Positions 56,565-64,000 of a DNA stretch of 64,000 bases are shown here, one piece after another. The notes beneath the pieces are model-generated. The model was not told the DNA's origin. It worked only from the letters and a program-made list of their open reading frames with translations, and searched no databases. The position numbers and the translations under genes were made by a program. Each line of letters starts with the position of its first letter. Positions within the stretch are counted from its first letter, which is position 1. Source of the DNA: Rhodobacterales bacterium (GTDB lineage Bacteria; Pseudomonadota; Alphaproteobacteria; Rhodobacterales; Rhodobacteraceae); NCBI GenBank assembly GCA_025362795.1, contig JANYFE010000067.1, positions 1-64,000 of the forward strand, given 5' to 3'.

Positions 56565-57580
56565 TTCGGCTCCATCAGAAAGACTGCCTTGTGCATGGCC
56601 ATCGGGTTTTCCGCGAGTTGGGCAAAGACAGTGGGTGCGTCTTCCAGTTTGAACCGGCTGGCGATGGACGGATATTGGATGCGTCCCGAGGCCAGAAGGG
56701 ACAGTGCGACTGGAAAGCAGTCGACCGAGGCGCGCGAGCCCAGAATTGTCACCTCTTTGCGGGTGAAATCAAGGCCCGGCAGGGTGATCCCCAAACCCCT
56801 CTTCACCAGGCCCAGAATAACGATCCGCCCCCCGGCGGCAACAAGGTCAAGCGTCTGTTCCATCGCAGAAGCAGCACCGGTGGCTTCCATGACGACCGGC
56901 ATGCCTTCGCCCTTGGTCAACTCCAACACGCGGTCTAGCAGGCCCTCGCCGCCCGCCACCGGGATCGCGCCCAGTCGCGCGGCAATCGCAAGCCGCTCGG
57001 TGGACAGGTCGGTCGCATAGACCTTGGCCCCGATGGCGCGGGCAACCTCGACCACAGCCAGACCAATCGGCCCCGCCCCCAACACAAGAACGCTGTCTTC
57101 GGCGGTGACCATGCCGCGCCGGCACCCCTGAACCCCGATGGCGACGGGTTCGGCAAAGGCCGCCGTGAAGTCGTCCAGCACATCCGGCACAAGGTTCAGG
57201 TTTTTGGCCGGCGCGGTGACATATTCGGCAAAACCACCCTCGCGGTGAATGCCGACGATCGCCAGCTTGGCGCAGCAATTGCGCTTGCCGATGCGGCAGG
57301 GATAGCAGGTGCCGCAGCCGATGAACGGGTCCACCACGACGCGGGTTCCGGGGGCCGGTCCGTTGCCGCCCTCCCCATAGCTGACGACACGGCCTGCAAT
57401 CTCGTGGCAACCAATCCGCGGATAACTGACATAGGGATTCTTGCCGGTGTAGATGTACAGATCGCCGACACACAGCCCAGCGGCGGCGACCTTGACCAGC
57501 ACTTCGCCGGAACCGGGCCTGGGCATCGGCGCATCAACCATGCGAATGGCCAAAGGCGCGTCAAACAGTGCGGCGCGCAT
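56561..57580 (-). CDS. Zinc-dependent medium-chain alcohol dehydrogenase
   Basis: This 339-residue MDR enzyme has the catalytic zinc ligands Cys (GLCVGD) and His-Glu (GCHEIAG), the structural zinc cluster GCGTCYPCRIGKRNCC and the NAD-type Rossmann motif VLGAGPIGLAVVEVARA ending in Asp (YATD). It resembles sorbitol or threonine dehydrogenases. It probably oxidises a hydroxyl of a sugar acid in the apiose operon. The start at 57580 is one base after the MBL gene. Confidence 0.87.
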   Translation of the reverse strand: MRAALFDAPLAIRMVDAPMPRPGSGEVLVKVAAAGLCVGDLYIYTGKNPYVSYPRIGCHEIAGRVVSYGEGGNGPAPGTRVVVDPFIGCGTCYPCRIGKRNCCAKLAIVGIHREGGFAEYVTAPAKNLNLVPDVLDDFTAAFAEPVAIGVQGCRRGMVTAEDSVLVLGAGPIGLAVVEVARAIGAKVYATDLSTERLAIAARLGAIPVAGGEGLLDRVLELTKGEGMPVVMEATGAASAMEQTLDLVAAGGRIVILGLVKRGLGITLPGLDFTRKEVTILGSRASVDCFPVALSLLASGRIQYPSIASRFKLEDAPTVFAQLAENPMAMHKAVFLMEPK

Positions 57581-57581
57581 C

Positions 57582-58391
57582 CTAGTGCACCCCCACGACG
57601 TCGCCGGCCGGATCGACATCGATCCAGTCACCGGGCCGCAGAAGATAGGGCGTGGCAACAGCCTCGCCGCGGGCCTGTGCCGCTGCATGATGGGTCATGT
57701 AATCGGCCACGTCGCGGTCTCCGTCCAGGGTGATGTAGTGGCAAGGAAGAACCGACTTCAGCCCCAGCCATTGGGTGGCAAGCAGGCCCTCGTACGGGCT
57801 CATTTCTCCGGTCAGCATTTCCCCGGGCATGGGGTTCAGGTGCAGGATCTCTTGCGGGTTGGCGATACCGATGCAGCCGATATTGGGCTGGTAGAGCATG
57901 GCTTGCAACTTCATGTCAGTGAAGATCGCCGTGTCGCCATAATGATAAAAGCGCACATTCTGATCCGCGTAGACGATATAGGCCATTGGCACGCCAGAGA
58001 TGAAGCTGCCGTCCTTCAACCGGATTTGCGACCAGTGGTGGCATTCAAGCGGCTGCACCTCGATACCGGCAACCTTGACCCGGATACCCCAGGTCGTCGC
58101 GCGGATTTGGCTTGCCGGGATGCCGCGGTCCATCAGCCACGCCTTTACCTCGCCGCCGCAGATCACCGGGCAGCCATAGCGCGCGGCAATTTTGTCAGTA
58201 TCGCCCAGATGGTCAAAGGCCGCGTGGCTGACGATGACAAGATCAACCTTGTCGAAACTGTCAGACTTGACCAGCGATCCGGGGTTCTGGTCCAGAAACG
58301 GATCGCAAAGAATCCGCAGTCCCGAACGGGTGATGATTTCGTAAGCCGCAACGCCGTGAAACCGGATGCGTGTGCTGGGAGCCAAGTCCAT
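57582..58391 (-). CDS. Metallo-beta-lactamase-fold hydrolase (UlaG-like)
   Basis: This 269-residue protein has the MBL fold: VIVSHAAFDHLGD at the metal motif, ECHHWSQ, YHYGDTAIF and VLPCHYITLDGD. The canonical HxHxDH reads H-A-A-F-D-H, so the second His is replaced by Ala, which may leave only one metal site. UlaG-type members open lactones of sugar phosphates; a lactonase role in this operon is plausible but would overlap ApnL. The start at 58391 is MDLAPSTRIRFHG. Confidence 0.8.
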   Translation of the reverse strand: MDLAPSTRIRFHGVAAYEIITRSGLRILCDPFLDQNPGSLVKSDSFDKVDLVIVSHAAFDHLGDTDKIAARYGCPVICGGEVKAWLMDRGIPASQIRATTWGIRVKVAGIEVQPLECHHWSQIRLKDGSFISGVPMAYIVYADQNVRFYHYGDTAIFTDMKLQAMLYQPNIGCIGIANPQEILHLNPMPGEMLTGEMSPYEGLLATQWLGLKSVLPCHYITLDGDRDVADYMTHHAAAQARGEAVATPYLLRPGDWIDVDPAGDVVGVH

Positions 58392-58455
58392 CAAGAACCT
58401 ATGATGTTGAAGGGAGAATGATCCTGCTGGGAGCAAGTGCAGGACCATTCATTTC

Positions 58456-58486
58456 CCGGCGTCGGACGGGAGTGGCCCGACGCCGG
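58456..58486 (-). promoter_or_regulatory. Stem-loop after the ribose-type binding-protein gene
   Basis: Perfect 10-bp arms CCGGCGTCGG (58456-58465) and CCGACGCCGG (58477-58486) surround an 11-base loop, just after the stop at 58497. On the minus strand GAAATG follows, so there is no U-tract. It is probably an mRNA-protecting hairpin. Confidence 0.65.
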
Positions 58487-58496
58487 AATTGTGTGC

Positions 58497-59516
58497 TTAC
58501 TTGACGCCGAGCGCGGTCAGAACCTTGTCGACATTGTCCGCCGAAACGACGAGCACGCCGGTGTCCAGATCCGGGATCGCCCGGCCGCCATTGGCGGCAT
58601 CCAGACCGGCCGTCTTCAGGCCGCTGTGGTTGTAGTCATGCAGCAGCTTGATCGCGTAATAGATGAACAGCTCGCGGTTCTGCACCACGATGCCGTTGAC
58701 CCAGCCTTCCTTGGCGGTCTTGAAGAAGTCCGGGGTCTGCTCCATCGCCGTCACCACGATCTCGCCCGGGTTCTTGCCAGCTTCCCGAAGCGCGGTCACG
58801 ATGCCGGCACCAGATTCCGAGTCAAAACCGGCGAAGGCCTTGATATCGGGATGTGCGGCCAGCAGCGCCGCAGTCACCTGGGCGGCTTTTTGGGCGTCGC
58901 CGCCGTCGTCCTCGTTTGCGACGATCTCAATTTTGCCGGCACCATTCGCCGCAATATACGCGTTGAAGCCCGCCACTGCTTCACGCATGTTGCCTGCGTT
59001 GATGATCGACATCGTGGCAACCTTGCCGCCATCTGGCAGAGCCTTCATGATTGACTTGGCCTGCGCCACGCCGACCTGCGTCCAGTTCGTGCCGATATAG
59101 GCAAGGCGACCCGAATCCGGCAGATCGCCGTCATCCACGACCGTTGGCACGCCCTGTTCCAGGCAGCGTTTCACGGGTTCGGTCAGCGACGGATCCCAGC
59201 CGCCCACCACCGATACGCCCGAGGGATGCTGGGCGCAGACCTGATCGACCGCCGAGATGAAACCGGGCAGATCAAAGTCGGTCGGGCCGGCTACGATGAC
59301 GCGGACGCCCAGTTCGTTGGCGATCTTTTCCATGCCGACATAATCATATTGCACGAACAGCGGCAGGTTGGCCTTGTTGGAGATCCAGTAGTAGGTCTCC
59401 TTCGCATCGGCAGGCCCGAAAGCCGATTCCTGCGCCATGACCGGCAGCGCGTGTGCGCCTGTCAAAATTGTGCCAAGCGCAAGCGCACCGGCGATCTGTT
59501 TGGTTAGTCTCAGCAT
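58497..59516 (-). CDS. Ribose-type periplasmic sugar-binding protein
   Basis: This 339-residue class B binding protein has a signal peptide (MLRLTKQIAGALALGTILTG, likely cleavage after VMA). The mature part includes YVGMEKIANELGVRVIVAGP, GGWDPSLTEPVKRCLEQGVP and AFAGFDSESGAGIVTALRE. GGAGG precedes the ATG at 59516. It feeds the permease and ATPase encoded upstream in the same operon; free D-apiose or a branched sugar is a reasonable ligand (inference). Confidence 0.88.
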   Translation of the reverse strand: MLRLTKQIAGALALGTILTGAHALPVMAQESAFGPADAKETYYWISNKANLPLFVQYDYVGMEKIANELGVRVIVAGPTDFDLPGFISAVDQVCAQHPSGVSVVGGWDPSLTEPVKRCLEQGVPTVVDDGDLPDSGRLAYIGTNWTQVGVAQAKSIMKALPDGGKVATMSIINAGNMREAVAGFNAYIAANGAGKIEIVANEDDGGDAQKAAQVTAALLAAHPDIKAFAGFDSESGAGIVTALREAGKNPGEIVVTAMEQTPDFFKTAKEGWVNGIVVQNRELFIYYAIKLLHDYNHSGLKTAGLDAANGGRAIPDLDTGVLVVSADNVDKVLTALGVK

Positions 59517-59592
59517 ATCATTGTCCTCCTTGGTGACAAAATTCCGTTGCATTTTCCGCCGGTTGTGTCCGGCGACCTTGTGTTGTTTTCGC

Positions 59593-60594
59593 TCAGCCGC
59601 GGCCCGGGGTTTTGAAGCGGTCAAGGGAAACGGCGAACAGCAGCACCAGACCCACCACGATGCCCTGCCAGAACACACCGACCGAATTGATGATCATGGC
59701 GTTCTCAACCAGGGCGATGAACAGTACGCCCATGATACCGCCAAAGATCGTGCCCTCGCCGCCCTTGAGGCTGGCGCCGCCAAGCACGGTTGCCGTGATG
59801 ACCTTGAGTTCGATGCCGACGCCCGCATTCACGACGGCAGAGTTAAGCCGGGCCGCATAAAGTGCGCCGGACAGACCCGCCAGCACGCCCATGATGACAA
59901 AACCGATCAAAATCAGCCGGTCCACCCGGATACCGGACAGCTGTGCTGCGCGGGGGTTGCCGCCGATGAAGTAATACTGCCGGAAGAACCGGGTCCGCGC
60001 GATCAGCCATCCGCCGCCCAGCGCGATGACCAACATCACCCAGAACAGCGACTGGATGCGCAGCAGCGGATCGGCCACCCGCCCGAAAGCCGCAAATTCG
60101 TCAGAAATCGGTGTGACACCCGTGCCCGCAGTCACATAGGTCAACCCGCGAAAGATTGTCAGCGTGCCCAGCGTCGCGATCAGCGCGTTGATCCCGATCC
60201 GTGTGACGATCAGCCCGTTGATCAGCCCGGCGATGCCGCCCACCACCAGACCGGCCAGCATCCCGGCATAGGGACCATAGCCCAGCCAGTTGGGCGAGGC
60301 GACCACCCCGGCCCAGACCCCGGCGAGCGCCAGCGTCGATCCGCAGGACAAATCAAACGTCCCGGCAATCATCAGCAGCATCATCCCGCAAACCAGAATG
60401 CCCACCGGTGCAAGATTGAGCAGAACCGCGCGCATGTTGGACGCGGTCGGAAAATTGTTGGGATAAACGGCGGCCATGACGCCCGCCAGAACCAACACCA
60501 GGATGAACAGGGTCAGCTCGCGCGAATTGGCCAACTTGCGGACCACCCGCAAAAGCAAGGCGTCACGTTGCGTTGCGGCGGTGGTATCGGTCAT
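59593..60594 (-). CDS. Ribose-type sugar ABC permease
   Basis: This 333-residue RbsC-family permease shows MMLLMIAGTFDLSCGSTLALAGV, IGINALIATLGTLTIFRGLTYVTAG and the conserved FIGGNPRAAQLSGIRV and GGASLKGGEGTIFGG. Its start overlaps the ATPase stop (ATGA). It belongs with 58497-59516 and 60591-62120. Confidence 0.92.
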   Translation of the reverse strand: MTDTTAATQRDALLLRVVRKLANSRELTLFILVLVLAGVMAAVYPNNFPTASNMRAVLLNLAPVGILVCGMMLLMIAGTFDLSCGSTLALAGVWAGVVASPNWLGYGPYAGMLAGLVVGGIAGLINGLIVTRIGINALIATLGTLTIFRGLTYVTAGTGVTPISDEFAAFGRVADPLLRIQSLFWVMLVIALGGGWLIARTRFFRQYYFIGGNPRAAQLSGIRVDRLILIGFVIMGVLAGLSGALYAARLNSAVVNAGVGIELKVITATVLGGASLKGGEGTIFGGIMGVLFIALVENAMIINSVGVFWQGIVVGLVLLFAVSLDRFKTPGRG

Positions 60595-62120
60595 GCGTCT
60601 GCTCCCACCGTGGCGCGTGACGCGGCAACGGATGCTGTGAATTTGGTGGCCAGTCGAAGCACGCTTTCTTCGGTAGCCTCGCCGCCGTTCAGGGTGCCGA
60701 CCGTGCGGCCCTCCGCCATCACGATGATGCGGTCGGCCAGCGCCAGCACTTCGGGCAAGTCAGACGACACGACCAGCAAGGCCACGCCCTTGGCCGCCAG
60801 GGCCCGCAACAATCGGTAGATTTCGGCCCTCGCCCCCACATCCACCCCGCGCGTCGGTTCATCGACAATCAGAAGCTTTGGCTCCATCGCCAGCCATTTG
60901 GCCAGCAAGACCTTCTGCTGATTGCCGCCGGACAGATTGCCGACCACCTGGCGCACCGACGGCGTGGAAATCCGCATTTCCACAACAAAGTTCTGGGCCA
61001 GAGCCTCCGCCTTGGCTTGAGAGAATTTTGCGCCGTCCGAAACCTTGTCCAGCACGGTCGCGGCGATGTTGTTCACGATGTCCATGCCCAGAAACAGGCC
61101 CGAAGTTTTCCGGTCCTCGGGCACCATCCCCACCCCGGCCGCCTTGGCGTCCCAGGTGCCGCCCGGCCGATAGGCATTGCCGTCGATGGCGATGGTGCCA
61201 CCGCTGCGCTTGCGTGCGCCGAAAATGGTTTCGCAAAACTCGCTGCGGCCCGATCCGATCAGGCCCGCAATGCAGACAATCTCACCCGCACGAACGGTGA
61301 CAGAGGCATCCCGGACCATGACGCCCGCGGCCACCTGCCGGGCCTCCAGCACGACGCGGCCCGGCACACGACCGTCCGCCTGCCGGTGCAGATGGACATC
61401 CCGGCCCACCATAAGCCGGATCAACTCGTCGGTGCTGGTCGCCGCCACATCCCGCGTTCCGGCAAGCCGCCCGTCTTTCAACACGGAAACCCGGTCGCAC
61501 AGCGCAAAGATCTCGGCCAGACGGTGCGAGACATAGATGATCGAAACACCGGACTGGGCCAATTTTCGCACCACATCGAACAGTCGATCGGTCTCGTTCA
61601 GCGTCAGGGCGGCCGTCGGCTCATCCAGGATAAGCAGTTTCAGATCATGCGACAGCGCCTTGGCGATTTCCACGATCTGGGCCTGCGCGGCCGACAATTC
61701 CGCCACCCGCCGGGCCGGATCGATGGCAACACCCAACTGGCCAATCAGTCGCGCCGCCTCGGCCCGCATCTGGTCCACCAGCACCTGACCAAACCGCCCC
61801 ACCGGCTGGCGGCCGGCAAAGATGTTCTCGGCCACGCTGAGTTGCGGCACCAGCGAGCCTTCCTGATGCACAATACCGATGCCCAATGCGCCCGCCGCGC
61901 GTTCGTCTTGCAGACGGACCTCTTCGCCATCAATCAGGACCGTGCCGGAACTTGGCGCGTGGATGCCGGCAACAATCTTGCCAAGCGTGGACTTTCCCGC
62001 GCCATTCTCGCCCAGAAGCGCCCGAATTTCACCGCGCTCTACCGAAATGCTGACGTCCTCCAAGGCGATCACGCCCGGAAACCGCTTGGACAAACCCTGT
62101 ACTTCCAGACGCGCCGCCAT
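60591..62120 (-). CDS. Ribose-type sugar ABC ATPase (two domains)
   Basis: This 509-residue CUT2 ATPase has Walker A GENGAGKST, LSAAQAQIVEIAKAL and LLILDEPTAALT in the first domain. In the second are LIGSGRSEFCETIFG and LSGGNQQKVLLAKWLAMEPKLLIVDEPTRGVDVGARAEIY. The ATG at 62120 overlaps the upstream stop (TGATG). Confidence 0.92.
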   Translation of the reverse strand: MAARLEVQGLSKRFPGVIALEDVSISVERGEIRALLGENGAGKSTLGKIVAGIHAPSSGTVLIDGEEVRLQDERAAGALGIGIVHQEGSLVPQLSVAENIFAGRQPVGRFGQVLVDQMRAEAARLIGQLGVAIDPARRVAELSAAQAQIVEIAKALSHDLKLLILDEPTAALTLNETDRLFDVVRKLAQSGVSIIYVSHRLAEIFALCDRVSVLKDGRLAGTRDVAATSTDELIRLMVGRDVHLHRQADGRVPGRVVLEARQVAAGVMVRDASVTVRAGEIVCIAGLIGSGRSEFCETIFGARKRSGGTIAIDGNAYRPGGTWDAKAAGVGMVPEDRKTSGLFLGMDIVNNIAATVLDKVSDGAKFSQAKAEALAQNFVVEMRISTPSVRQVVGNLSGGNQQKVLLAKWLAMEPKLLIVDEPTRGVDVGARAEIYRLLRALAAKGVALLVVSSDLPEVLALADRIIVMAEGRTVGTLNGGEATEESVLRLATKFTASVAASRATVGADA

Positions 62121-63061
62121 CACGCGGCCCGGCCGGCGGCCAGATAGCGCGCCTGTGCTGCTTCGATCATCGACACCATTGTCTGATTGACCGGCGTTGC
62201 GACGCCGGCTTTTTTGCCCGCGGCGACAATCGCGCCATTGATCACTTCGATCTCGGTCTTTCGTGCCGCTTGCACGTCTTGCAACATCGAGGCCTTGCCG
62301 CCCACCGCCTTTTGCAGCAGCCCGGTGATCGCCGCCCAGCGCCCGTCGTAATCCAGCGCGACGCCGCTGGCGGCGGCCACATCCACCACTTCGTGCAGGA
62401 TCGCGGCCATCGCCTGCTTTGCGCCGTCAAATGCCACCAGTTCATGGGCAAAAAAGCCCAGCAGCGCCGATGTTGGCAAGGTGCAGGCATTCAGCGCCAG
62501 TTTTTTCCAGATCTCGTCCAAAATCCGGTCGGTGACTGCAGTTTCGATCCCGGCCGCGCGGAACACCGCCGCCACCGCTTCGACGCGCGGGGTTGCCGCG
62601 CCAGAAAGCTCGCCCAGATACGTCAGGCCCGTTCCGGGATGCTTGACCTGACCCGGCCCCAGCAACGTGCCGCTGTGATAGGTCAACCCGACAATGACCC
62701 GGTCCGTCCCGGCAACGGCCCCGATGCGGTCCGCATTGCCCCAACCGTTCTGCAGGCTCAGGATCGCGGTCTGCGGCCCCATCATCGGCAAGGCAGAACC
62801 GATAGCGGCCTCGGTGTGATAGCATTTCACGAAATTCACGATCAGATCAACCGGACCGACCCGCGCCGGATCATCGGTGGACGCGACCGCGATCTTTGCA
62901 ACCGATCCGTCCTTTTCCTCGATCGACAGGCCGCCTCCATTGATCGCATCAATCGCTATGCGCGAGACATCGATCAATGTCACCTCATTCCCGGCACGTG
63001 CGAGATAGCCGCCAAACAGCCCGCCCATCGCACCGCCACCGCCCAAAATGGCAATCTTCAT
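62120..63061 (-). CDS. Ketopantoate-reductase-family protein (2-dehydropantoate 2-reductase-like)
   Basis: This 313-residue protein starts MKIAILGGGGAMGGLFGGYLARAG (Rossmann GxGxxG) and has the KPR core: VKCYHTEAAI, LSLQNGWGNAD, DEIWKKLALNACTLPTSALLG with the catalytic Lys, and a C-terminal helical domain (QDVQAARKTEIEVINGAI). It is the first gene of the ApsD/ApnL operon, far from any pantothenate gene. D-apionate and pantoate are both branched 2-hydroxy acids, so oxidation of apionate at C2 is a plausible role (inference). Confidence 0.87.
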   Translation of the reverse strand: MKIAILGGGGAMGGLFGGYLARAGNEVTLIDVSRIAIDAINGGGLSIEEKDGSVAKIAVASTDDPARVGPVDLIVNFVKCYHTEAAIGSALPMMGPQTAILSLQNGWGNADRIGAVAGTDRVIVGLTYHSGTLLGPGQVKHPGTGLTYLGELSGAATPRVEAVAAVFRAAGIETAVTDRILDEIWKKLALNACTLPTSALLGFFAHELVAFDGAKQAMAAILHEVVDVAAASGVALDYDGRWAAITGLLQKAVGGKASMLQDVQAARKTEIEVINGAIVAAGKKAGVATPVNQTMVSMIEAAQARYLAAGRAA

Positions 63062-63126
63062 TCAACGTCTCTTTCTCTTGCCAGGTTTCGGGGCGTTTTG
63101 ACGGCGGGCGTCGACTCGCTCGAAAA

Positions 63127-63140
63127 GTCATCATACCAAT
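63127..63140. promoter_or_regulatory. GntR-type operator candidate, site 3
   Basis: GTCATCATACCAAT is identical to site 2. It lies 66 bases upstream of the KPR start codon, the same distance as site 1 from its gene. Confidence 0.65.
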
Positions 63141-63171
63141 TTAGATCAACTTTTGACTCCCCGTCAAGCCA

Positions 63172-63185
63172 AGTGGTATGTTGAC
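63172..63185. promoter_or_regulatory. GntR-type operator candidate, site 4 (inverted)
   Basis: AGTGGTATGTTGAC reads GTCAACATACCACT on the minus strand, matching site 3 at 12 of 14 positions. Its inverted position relative to site 3 could allow cooperative binding. Confidence 0.5.
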
Positions 63186-63393
63186 TACCAGATGCGGTGA
63201 GTTTTCCGGCGCCGCTGGCCGCCAGCACAACCCTGACAATTGGAACGACAGGGCCAGTCCGGCGACGGGTAGGTTTTCGCGCCCGGATGGCAGGGCGCGA
63301 CTTGATTGCAACCCGACAGCGCTTGCCAAAAGATTGGGCGATGCACGGGCTGACAGTGGTTGGCTGTGGGCTCAGAGGGACGGAGGGCCGGCT

Positions 63394-63998
63394 ATGTTTC
63401 TGGTGTCAGGGGCTTCAGGCAACAGCTAAAGTCAGGTGATTGACGTCCTGGACCGCCGCAATCTGGCCTTCCGGACCGCCGCGCGTCGCGCCACTGAAAG
63501 CCGCTGCGTTCCCTCCGACTTTTGCGACCGCGCAACCTTGCCGGGCGCTCTTTCTGGTACAAAGGGCGTGTATCTTCTTTGCCCGCCAGCCATCGCGAAC
63601 ATGTCGCAAACGCTGTTGCCCTTCGTTGACGCAATACGGGATGCGGACGCAGGGCCAATCGAGTGCCTGTCGGGCGCGGGGGCCGGATCACCCTGCCCGC
63701 TGGCGACGGGCGCATAGCGTTTATCGATATGCCCAATCTGGCCGAGGCCGCGGTGGACGCCTTGTACGGACCTACGGTGTTGGCGGGCAAGGCGGTCACG
63801 CTGACCGGGCCGCGGGCGATTGGATTTGACGAAGTGGCCACCCTGATCAGCGCAGCGGCAGGTCGACCAGTCAGATATGATCGCGTGTCACGGTTGCTGG
63901 GACGACCTGCCACGGACATCGCCACTTTTGTCAGTGACAACCGCGCGATGTGGCGGGCGGGCGAAAACCTGTCGGCAGGCAGGCCGCGAACGCCCTGA
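63394..63998 (+). pseudogene. NmrA-like NAD(P)-binding oxidoreductase, decayed
   Basis: It starts MFLVSGASGNS, then has an in-frame TAA at 63427-63429 and continues SQVIDVLDRRNLAF...TKGVYLLCPPAIANMSQTLLPFVDAIRDA. At about 63640-63680 a large part of the protein is missing and the frame changes. It resumes with GRITLPAGDGRIAFIDMPNLAEAAVDAL...GRPVRY, then a second deletion before RLLGRPATDIATFVSDNRAMW. Intact relatives are about 280-290 residues. Confidence 0.82.
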
Positions 63999-64000
63999 GG

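Larger units (their letters stand above)
63062..63393. other. Intergenic stretch of 332 bases before the apiose operon
   Basis: It holds two copies of the GntR-type motif (63127-63140 and inverted at 63172-63185) within 130 bases of the KPR start codon. The remaining sequence up to 63393 shows no gene. Confidence 0.5.

Overview
The window looks like accessory DNA (a megaplasmid, chromid or variable chromosomal region) of an alphaproteobacterium, most likely of the Rhodobacterales/Paracoccaceae. The reasons are the high GC, the density of sugar ABC importers each with its own regulator, the ATP-grasp/alpha-E/transglutaminase cluster, and the type of insertion sequences. No rRNA, tRNA or CRISPR was seen. 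Almost all genes lie on the minus strand in tightly overlapping operons.

Layout: (1) 1-4464, the N-terminal part of a giant RTX protein that runs off the left edge. (2) 4733-12261, a lac-type operon: LacI regulator, solute-binding protein, two permeases, GH2 glycosidase, ATPase. (3) 12335-16231, a decaying branched-chain-amino-acid-type (Liv) transporter operon with a wrecked BKACE gene. (4) 16299-18046, a dead IS3-family element that carries five copies of a 25-bp palindrome and abuts a truncated IS481-type element. (5) 18048-21845, an IclR-controlled set: hydroxyacyl-CoA dehydrogenase, SDR, frameshifted cupin, cyclase. (6) 21851-26577, a complete resorcinol/hydroxyquinol to 3-oxoadipate cassette with a LysR regulator. 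(7) 26729-33357, a transglutaminase / ATP-grasp-alpha-E / amidoligase cluster. (8) 33464-40547, a tail-fibre-domain fragment, an MFS exporter, a LacI regulator and a broken ribose-type ABC operon. (9) 40856-63061, a large sugar regulon. (10) 63394-63998, a pseudogene.

The most interesting part is 40856-63061, which I read as a D-apiose regulon. One operon encodes a CUT1-type ABC importer with an apiosidase-like glycosidase. A second encodes two tandem pairs of split transketolases. A third encodes a ketopantoate-reductase-like enzyme, a ribose-type ABC importer, a metallo-beta-lactamase-fold protein, a zinc alcohol dehydrogenase, an FAH-family enzyme, a D-apiose dehydrogenase-like oxidoreductase (ApsD), a small ABM protein and a D-apionate lactonase-like protein (ApnL). 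A GntR/FCD regulator sits among them, and the 14-base motif GTCATNATACCAAT occurs upstream of all three operons. ApsD and ApnL would give D-apionate. None of the known downstream apionate enzymes is recognisable in the window, so the remaining genes may form an undescribed route.

A second theme is gene decay: at least ten loci are broken by nonsense codons, single-base slips in homopolymers, internal deletions or IS events. The lac-type, resorcinol, amidoligase and apiose regions are intact. Frameshifts in homopolymers could partly be assembly errors; the internal deletions and the in-frame nonsense codons are less easily explained that way.
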